Source: Bradyrhizobium iriomotense
Lineage (GTDB): Bacteria > Pseudomonadota > Alphaproteobacteria > Rhizobiales > Xanthobacteraceae
Direction of reading: 5' to 3'
Assembly (NCBI RefSeq): GCF_018129405.1
Contig: NZ_JAFCLP010000002.1
Span: 744,001-808,000, forward strand
DNA length: 64,000 nt
The notes under the pieces are model-generated. The model had not been told where the DNA came from and did no database searches. It saw only the letters and a program-made list of their open reading frames with translations. This document shows, piece by piece, positions 60,302 to 64,000 of this stretch; positions within the stretch are counted from its first letter, which is position 1; each line of letters starts with the position of its first letter. The position numbers were made by a program, and so were the translations under genes.

Positions 60302-60754
60302 TCAGTAGCAGCGCATGATGTTGACGGTGTGCTCGCCGCCGCCGCGGCCGGGCACCGTCACCTGCTCGGTCGGGCAGCTCGGCACATAGGGCCGGTCGGA
60401 CGGCACCACGTTGGGCGGGAAGCGATGCGCCCAGTCCCAGGGAACGTCATAGGTGTAGGTGTAGCGCACGTCGTTCGAGGGCGGCTGTGCGGGATCGACG
60501 AAAGGCTGGCTGTACGTCGCACCGTCGTAGAAGAATCCGCCTCCGCCAGGCCAGTAGACGAAGGGATTGTTGCGACGGTGGAAGCGCGCCCCTGGCGCGA
60601 TCGGCGGACGCGCAGCGGCCGGCGGCACGGCAGCACCGACCATGCCGTGCGGCCCGGCACCGCCAGGCCTGGCAAAACTGTCGCTGGGGCTGAGGAGCAG
60701 CGCGGCTGCGCTGAGCGAGGCAAATAGCGCCGCAAGGGATGATCTGGACATCAT
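60302..60754 (-). CDS. Exported proline/glycine-rich protein, hypothetical
   Basis: A protein of about 150 residues with a signal peptide (MMSRSSLAALFASLSAAAL), then a Pro/Gly/Ala-rich middle and a C-terminal aromatic-rich part with two conserved-looking Cys. I do not recognise a family. It converges on the GNAT gene with 1 bp between them. Confidence 0.6.
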   Translation of the reverse strand: MMSRSSLAALFASLSAAALLLSPSDSFARPGGAGPHGMVGAAVPPAAARPPIAPGARFHRRNNPFVYWPGGGGFFYDGATYSQPFVDPAQPPSNDVRYTYTYDVPWDWAHRFPPNVVPSDRPYVPSCPTEQVTVPGRGGGEHTVNIMRCY

Positions 60755-61033
60755 GATACGCACCAACTCGTTTGGCTTCGCGATAGCTCCCCGCTGCACG
60801 CTAGGCCGGGCCGTCGGCCTGCCGCAAACGTATTATTAATTATTGGTTAAGACACGGGATTAACGCGGAACAGGGTGCGGCAAGACGCCCTGTTTGGCCG
60901 GCGGTTTCAATCGCTTCGTTCCCCGAAATGCCATTCATAACGAGTTGATCGGAGTTGATCGCTCCCGCCGGATACGTCCGGAACGCCACCTTGGCGCGGT
61001 CGTTGGCCCGGACAAGAAAGCAAGGAGCATCTC
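60755..61033. other. Divergent promoter region
   Basis: AT-rich in its middle (ACGTATTATTAATTATTGG, about 60826-60846). It probably holds promoters for the exported protein genes on each side. No gene is seen. Confidence 0.5.
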
Positions 61034-61315
61034 ATGCAGAACACGTCAAAACTCCTCTGCCTGATCACGGCATCACTCGTGGCCGGCACGGCCGCGGCAT
61101 CGGCGCAGGGCTACGACTGGAACGGGCCGCGGGCCGGCTGGGACCGCACTGCGCCCGCCTATCAACCCGTTCAACCGCGCGCGTACTACCCGGATGCCGC
61201 CGGGCCGTATGGCCCGCTCAACGGCAGCAACCATCCGGCCCCGAGCTCGACGCAAGGCGACGTCGGCCCTGACGGCAACAACAACGGCACGCTGACCGGC
61301 CACTATCGCTGGTAG
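61034..61315 (+). CDS. Small exported protein, hypothetical
   Basis: A 93-residue protein with a signal peptide ending ASAQ (about residue 25) and a Gly/Pro/Asn/Tyr-rich mature part (DGNNNGTLTGHYRW end). A GGAG site lies before the ATG. Followed by a strong terminator. No family recognised; similar small secreted proteins are common in this group. Confidence 0.65.
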   Translation: MQNTSKLLCLITASLVAGTAAASAQGYDWNGPRAGWDRTAPAYQPVQPRAYYPDAAGPYGPLNGSNHPAPSSTQGDVGPDGNNNGTLTGHYRW

Positions 61316-61328
61316 CCTCACCTGCAAC

Positions 61329-61364
61329 AAGGCCCGTCGTCCTTGCGAGGACGGCGGGCCTTTT
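61329..61364 (+). terminator. Rho-independent terminator
   Basis: GGCCCGTCGTCC / GGACGGCGGGCC stem with a TTGCGA loop, ending in TTTT after the small exported protein gene. Confidence 0.85.
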
Positions 61365-61369
61365 GTGTG

Positions 61370-61654
61370 TCAATGCTCCTGCAGCTGCTTGCGCAGCCAC
61401 TCGAGCATGTCCTGCGTATTTCCGGTGCCCTGGGTCACGACGGCGGTGTTTCCGCCGCTGCGGCGGTAGACCGTGGTGCGCCCGGGCTCCTTCTCGATCC
61501 TGACCTCGGCCTGCGCCGGATCGCCGCTTTGCGTGATGACCGAGGTCCCGTTCTCGTCCTGCACCACCGTGGTGTGACCGTCGGCAGCGCCGGCCGGCGC
61601 CGCTGCGATCACGCTCATGAGTCCTATTCCGGATGCCAGTAAGAGCAATCTCAT
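61370..61654 (-). CDS. Curlin-array protein 5: small exported protein with degenerate repeats
   Basis: 94 residues; signal peptide to about residue 24 (PAGAADG). The mature part has curlin-like wording (TTVVQDENGTSVITQSGDP, NTAVVTQGTGNTQ) but only one or two degenerate repeats with an inserted charged stretch. Last gene of the array. It may be a minor subunit or an inhibitor-like partner. Confidence 0.65.
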   Translation of the reverse strand: MRLLLLASGIGLMSVIAAAPAGAADGHTTVVQDENGTSVITQSGDPAQAEVRIEKEPGRTTVYRRSGGNTAVVTQGTGNTQDMLEWLRKQLQEH

Positions 61655-61666
61655 GTCACGCCTCCA

Positions 61667-62128
61667 TCATCGACCGAACTGGAAGATCGCCAGCCAGTTG
61701 AAACGTCCGAACTGCCTCACCGCTCCCGTGTTCATGTCGCCGATCTGAAGCAGGAGCGCATTGGTTGAATTGCCGATCTGGGTGATGTCGGCGATGTTGC
61801 TGAGGCCGGACTGGCCGACCGCTACGTTGGTGGTGCCGCCCACCTGGATCACATTGGCATAGTTGCGCGTGCCGTTCTGGATGATGGTCGCATCCACCGT
61901 TCCCGTCCCGCCGAACTGGATCACCCGGGCGATATTGATCTGGCTGTTCTCCTCGATCGTGACCGGCTGAAGGTCGTTGCCGAATTGCACGATCGTGTCG
62001 ATCCTGACGTTCCGGTCCGTCACGCTGCGCAGCACGGATGCGGCCGGCGCCTGCGTCGCCGCGCCGAGGGTGGCCAGCAACGCCGCCGCAGCCAGAACCC
62101 GTTTCAAGATCTCTCTGCCACACCGCAT
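61667..62128 (-). CDS. Curlin-array protein 4 (curlin-repeat fibre subunit)
   Basis: 153 residues. The signal peptide is near residues 1-29, then about four curlin-type repeats of some 20-22 residues with the pattern Q-x-G-x-x-N (IIQNGTRNYANVIQVGGTTN, then GQSGLSNIADITQIGNSTN), as in CsgA/CsgB. The ATG at 62128 has GGGGAA upstream. Curli subunits fold into amyloid beta-solenoids (family knowledge). Confidence 0.75.
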   Translation of the reverse strand: MRCGREILKRVLAAAALLATLGAATQAPAASVLRSVTDRNVRIDTIVQFGNDLQPVTIEENSQINIARVIQFGGTGTVDATIIQNGTRNYANVIQVGGTTNVAVGQSGLSNIADITQIGNSTNALLLQIGDMNTGAVRQFGRFNWLAIFQFGR

Positions 62129-62173
62129 CGCGCTTCCCCGTTTGTACCCGGCGCCGATGAGTTCGCGCGCGAT

Positions 62174-62584
62174 TTACGGACCGGTCTGGACGACCGTCGA
62201 ATGGTTGACCGCGCTGAACTGCATCACCGTGCCCGTGTTCATGGCGCCGAGCTGCACCACCAGACTGGTCGCCGACTGACCGGCCTGGCCGACGAAGGCG
62301 AAATTGTTCGTCCCGGCCTGCCCGACCGATGCCGAATTCGTCCCGCCGAATTGCAGCACGCCGGTGGCATTGTTGATGCCGTTCTGGGTCACTGTCGCGC
62401 TGGTGCTGCCGCCGATCATGAACACGCCCGCCATGTTGAGCTGACTGTTCTGGTTCAGCACCACCGGCGGTCCTCCGACCGACACGATGGTCTTGATGTC
62501 GGCGGTCTGGGCGCCGGCTGATCCGGCGCCGGCCAGGCACAGAGCGAGCATCACGGCGCCCGCGCTTCGCAAAGGATGTGTCAT
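62174..62584 (-). CDS. Curlin-array protein 3 (curlin-repeat fibre subunit)
   Basis: 136 residues. The start at 62584 (MTHPLRSAG) follows TGAGG; signal peptide to SAGAQ. Repeats: VTQNGINNATGVLQFGGTN, VGQAGTNNFAFVGQAGQS, VVQLGAMNTG. All fit the Gln-x-Gly-x-x-Asn ladder of curlin. Upstream spacing to array protein 2 is 27 bp. Confidence 0.75.
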   Translation of the reverse strand: MTHPLRSAGAVMLALCLAGAGSAGAQTADIKTIVSVGGPPVVLNQNSQLNMAGVFMIGGSTSATVTQNGINNATGVLQFGGTNSASVGQAGTNNFAFVGQAGQSATSLVVQLGAMNTGTVMQFSAVNHSTVVQTGP

Positions 62585-62611
62585 GACGTGCCTCACCACT
62601 TTCCGAATTGC

Positions 62612-63004
62612 TCACGGGGTCTGCTGAAGAATCGTCGAACCGTTCAGGATTCCGAGCTGCCCGACGCCGGCCGTGTTGTTCGCGCCGATCTGGCCGATCA
62701 GGCTCGAATTGGAGCCGCCGACCTGGCCGGCCAGCGCGATATTGGACGCCGTCGCGGTGGTGCCGCCCTGCCCGATCACCGAGGTGTTGACGGTCAGGAG
62801 CGAGCCCGTCTGCAAGTGGGTCGCCGTATTGGTCGCGCCGAACTGCAGCGTCGTGGCGCTGTTGCTGGTGGACCCGCTTTGCGAGATGAAGGAGTTGTTG
62901 GTCGTGCCGAACTGCAGCACGCTCGCCGAGTTGCCGGCCTCTGCATCGACGGCAGTCAGCGCACCGAGCGCCGCGACCATCGCAACGAGATAGGTGATCC
63001 GCAT
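62612..63004 (-). CDS. Curlin-array protein 2 (curlin-repeat fibre subunit)
   Basis: 130 residues. The start at 63004 (MRITYLV) follows GGAGGAA; signal peptide to AEAG. Repeats: LQFGTTNNSFISQSGSTSNS, LQFGATNTATHLQTG and IGQIGANNTAGVGQLG. Charged residues are almost absent in the mature part, as usual for curli-type amyloids. Confidence 0.75.
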   Translation of the reverse strand: MRITYLVAMVAALGALTAVDAEAGNSASVLQFGTTNNSFISQSGSTSNSATTLQFGATNTATHLQTGSLLTVNTSVIGQGGTTATASNIALAGQVGGSNSSLIGQIGANNTAGVGQLGILNGSTILQQTP

Positions 63005-63069
63005 GTCATTTCCTCCAGAATGGCCCGGACGCACCGCAACTGGGTGCGCCCGGCCGAACGGTACGTGGG

Positions 63070-63471
63070 TCAGTGCGCCGTCTGCGAGACGGTGCTGCCG
63101 TTGACGCCGAACAGGCTGAACTGGCCGACGGCGGCGGCGTTGTTCTGGAGCGCGGGAGGCCCGAACGAGTTCTGGGTGATCGAGCTGCCGTTGTTGCCGA
63201 ACGCGACCTGGCCGGTGGCCGCGGTGTTCTGCACGCCGATCTGGTTGACCGTGCTGGCGTTGTTGAGCGAGGCCGAGCTGGTTCCCTGCATCGTGGTCGC
63301 ACTGTTCACGAGGCCAAGCTGGCTGGTCGACGAGGTGTCATTGGTGAGACCTTGCTGCGAAACGCTCGAGCCGTTCACGAGGCCGACCTGCACCGTGGTC
63401 GAGGTGTTGGCGGCCTGCGCCGCGGAAGACAGGGCGAGCACGGCAACGGAAGCAAAAAACAATTTACGCAT
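63070..63471 (-). CDS. Curlin-array protein 1 (curlin-repeat fibre subunit)
   Basis: 133 residues, first gene of the array. The start at 63471 (MRKLFFAS) has AAAGGAA upstream; signal peptide to AAQAAN. Repeats: VQVGLVNGSSVSQQGLTN, SQLGLVNSATTMQG, NQIGVQNTAATGQVAFGNN. Long runs of Ser, Thr, Asn and Gln and no Cys. No csgE/F/G export genes are in the window. Confidence 0.75.
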   Translation of the reverse strand: MRKLFFASVAVLALSSAAQAANTSTTVQVGLVNGSSVSQQGLTNDTSSTSQLGLVNSATTMQGTSSASLNNASTVNQIGVQNTAATGQVAFGNNGSSITQNSFGPPALQNNAAAVGQFSLFGVNGSTVSQTAH

Positions 63472-63551
63472 GGAGTATTCCTTTCGGGCCAAGTTGTTTG
63501 ACTGGGTTCGGATGCCGGTCCTGAATGCGACTGACATCGTGGGAATACTCT

Positions 63552-63607
63552 GAACTGATCATGTGCCGCGCGACAGACTGCAGTTCATGCTAGTCGGTAC
63601 GGACTAG
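63552..63607. promoter_or_regulatory. Putative control region of the curlin array
   Basis: CTAGTC-N6-GACTAG at 63590-63607 is a perfect inverted repeat; GAACTG (63552) and CAGTTC (63581) form a second, wider pair. It lies between the partial FixJ-type regulator and the array, a fitting place for an operator. Confidence 0.45.
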
Positions 63608-63649
63608 ACGTTGCGCGATGCATCCGCCCGCAAACCGCACGATGCGCTT

Positions 63650-64000
63650 CTACCCCGCGCCGGCGCGCGGCGCCCCCGCTTCGCGTCCCATGCTGTCGAT
63701 CAGCCGCACCACCTCGACCGGCGACCGCAGCTCGAGCTTTCGCATCATCCGGGCGCGATGGACCTTCGCCGTCACCTCGCTCACGCCAAGCCTTGCCGCG
63801 ATCTGCTTGGCGACGAGCCCCTCGGCCATCAGCATCATGATCTCGCGCTCGCGGCTCGTCAGCGTCTCGACGCGTTGCCGGGCGTCGCGGACGGCGTCCT
63901 CGCGCTCCATCCGCCTGCGGTCGCGCTCGATGCCGTGCCTGATCGCGTCGAGCAGCTCCTGCTCGCGAAAGGGCTTCGGCAGAAACTCGACCGCGCCGCG
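63650..64000 (-). CDS. FixJ/NarL-type response regulator (5' end cut by window)
   Basis: 117 C-terminal codons are visible. The left part (FLPKPFREQELLDAI) is the end of a receiver domain with its conserved Lys-Pro; the right part is a LuxR HTH (LTSREREIMMLMAEGL, VSEVTAKVHRARMMRKL). The N-terminus lies beyond 64000. It is read in the same direction as the curlin genes and lies just upstream of them, so it may control them. Confidence 0.88.
   Translation of the reverse strand, partial: RGAVEFLPKPFREQELLDAIRHGIERDRRRMEREDAVRDARQRVETLTSREREIMMLMAEGLVAKQIAARLGVSEVTAKVHRARMMRKLELRSPVEVVRLIDSMGREAGAPRAGAG

Overview
The window is GC-rich, densely packed DNA from an alphaproteobacterium, most probably Bradyrhizobium or a close relative. 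This rests on the gene complement (FixJ/NarL-type regulators, many ABC transporters, HDFNN-type hybrid kinases, an Omp31-like surface protein) and on several families of rhizobial-style palindromic intergenic repeats. No replication origin, CRISPR array or rRNA gene was seen. One tRNA gene (Leu, anticodon GAG) is present.

Layout. 1-3.2 kb: a sugar ABC transporter (two permeases, the first cut by the window edge, and a binding protein). 3.2-4.1 kb: gene-poor, with a tRNA-Met-like remnant. 4.1-19.4 kb: an accessory metabolic block made of a single-domain allophanate-hydrolase-like amidase, two paralogous Crp/Fnr regulators, two nitrate/sulfonate-type ABC transporters, a membrane di-iron desaturase, an operon of an AprA-like flavoprotein, an AprB-like 2x[4Fe-4S] ferredoxin and a HEAT-repeat protein, a ferredoxin-NADP reductase and a DUF971 protein. 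19.5-20.6 kb: an N-terminally truncated tyrosine recombinase beside tRNA-Leu. 20.8-33.3 kb: mostly housekeeping genes (FliN-like, lipB, RecA-fold ATPase, tautomerase with LysR, a TIGR01777/DUF4166/GbsR operon, hybrid kinase, acyP, oxaloacetate decarboxylase, pccA, zinc peptidase). 33.6-39.7 kb: a second hybrid kinase and transporters, including an ArsB-type one. 39.7-45.2 kb: a sugar-acid cluster (MFS, GntR, enolase-superfamily dehydratase, IdnO-like, IdnD-like). 45.3-48.4 kb: a DUF3280 protein and a NarL-type two-component pair. 48.4-54.0 kb: an aromatic (hydroxyphenylpropionate-type) catabolic cluster. 54.1-61.3 kb: assorted membrane, regulatory and secreted proteins. 61.4-63.5 kb: a tandem array of five curlin-repeat proteins, followed by a FixJ-type regulator cut by the right edge.

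The strongest candidate for an undescribed system is the 4-19 kb block. Six promoter regions in it carry a symmetric AT-rich motif, CRAYTARTYG (four exact, two with one mismatch), 49-109 bp before a start codon, and a weaker seventh lies before the amidase. The motif links one transporter, the desaturase, the AprA/AprB-like operon, the ferredoxin reductase, DUF971 and the second transporter into one apparent regulon; the paired Crp/Fnr proteins are the natural candidate regulators. The binding protein of the second transporter also carries a C-terminal NosL-like domain. A reasonable reading is import of an unknown small N- or S-containing compound, with NADPH electrons passing through reductase and ferredoxin to a di-iron enzyme and/or the AprA-like flavoprotein. 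The substrate cannot be told from sequence alone. The curlin array is the second item of interest.
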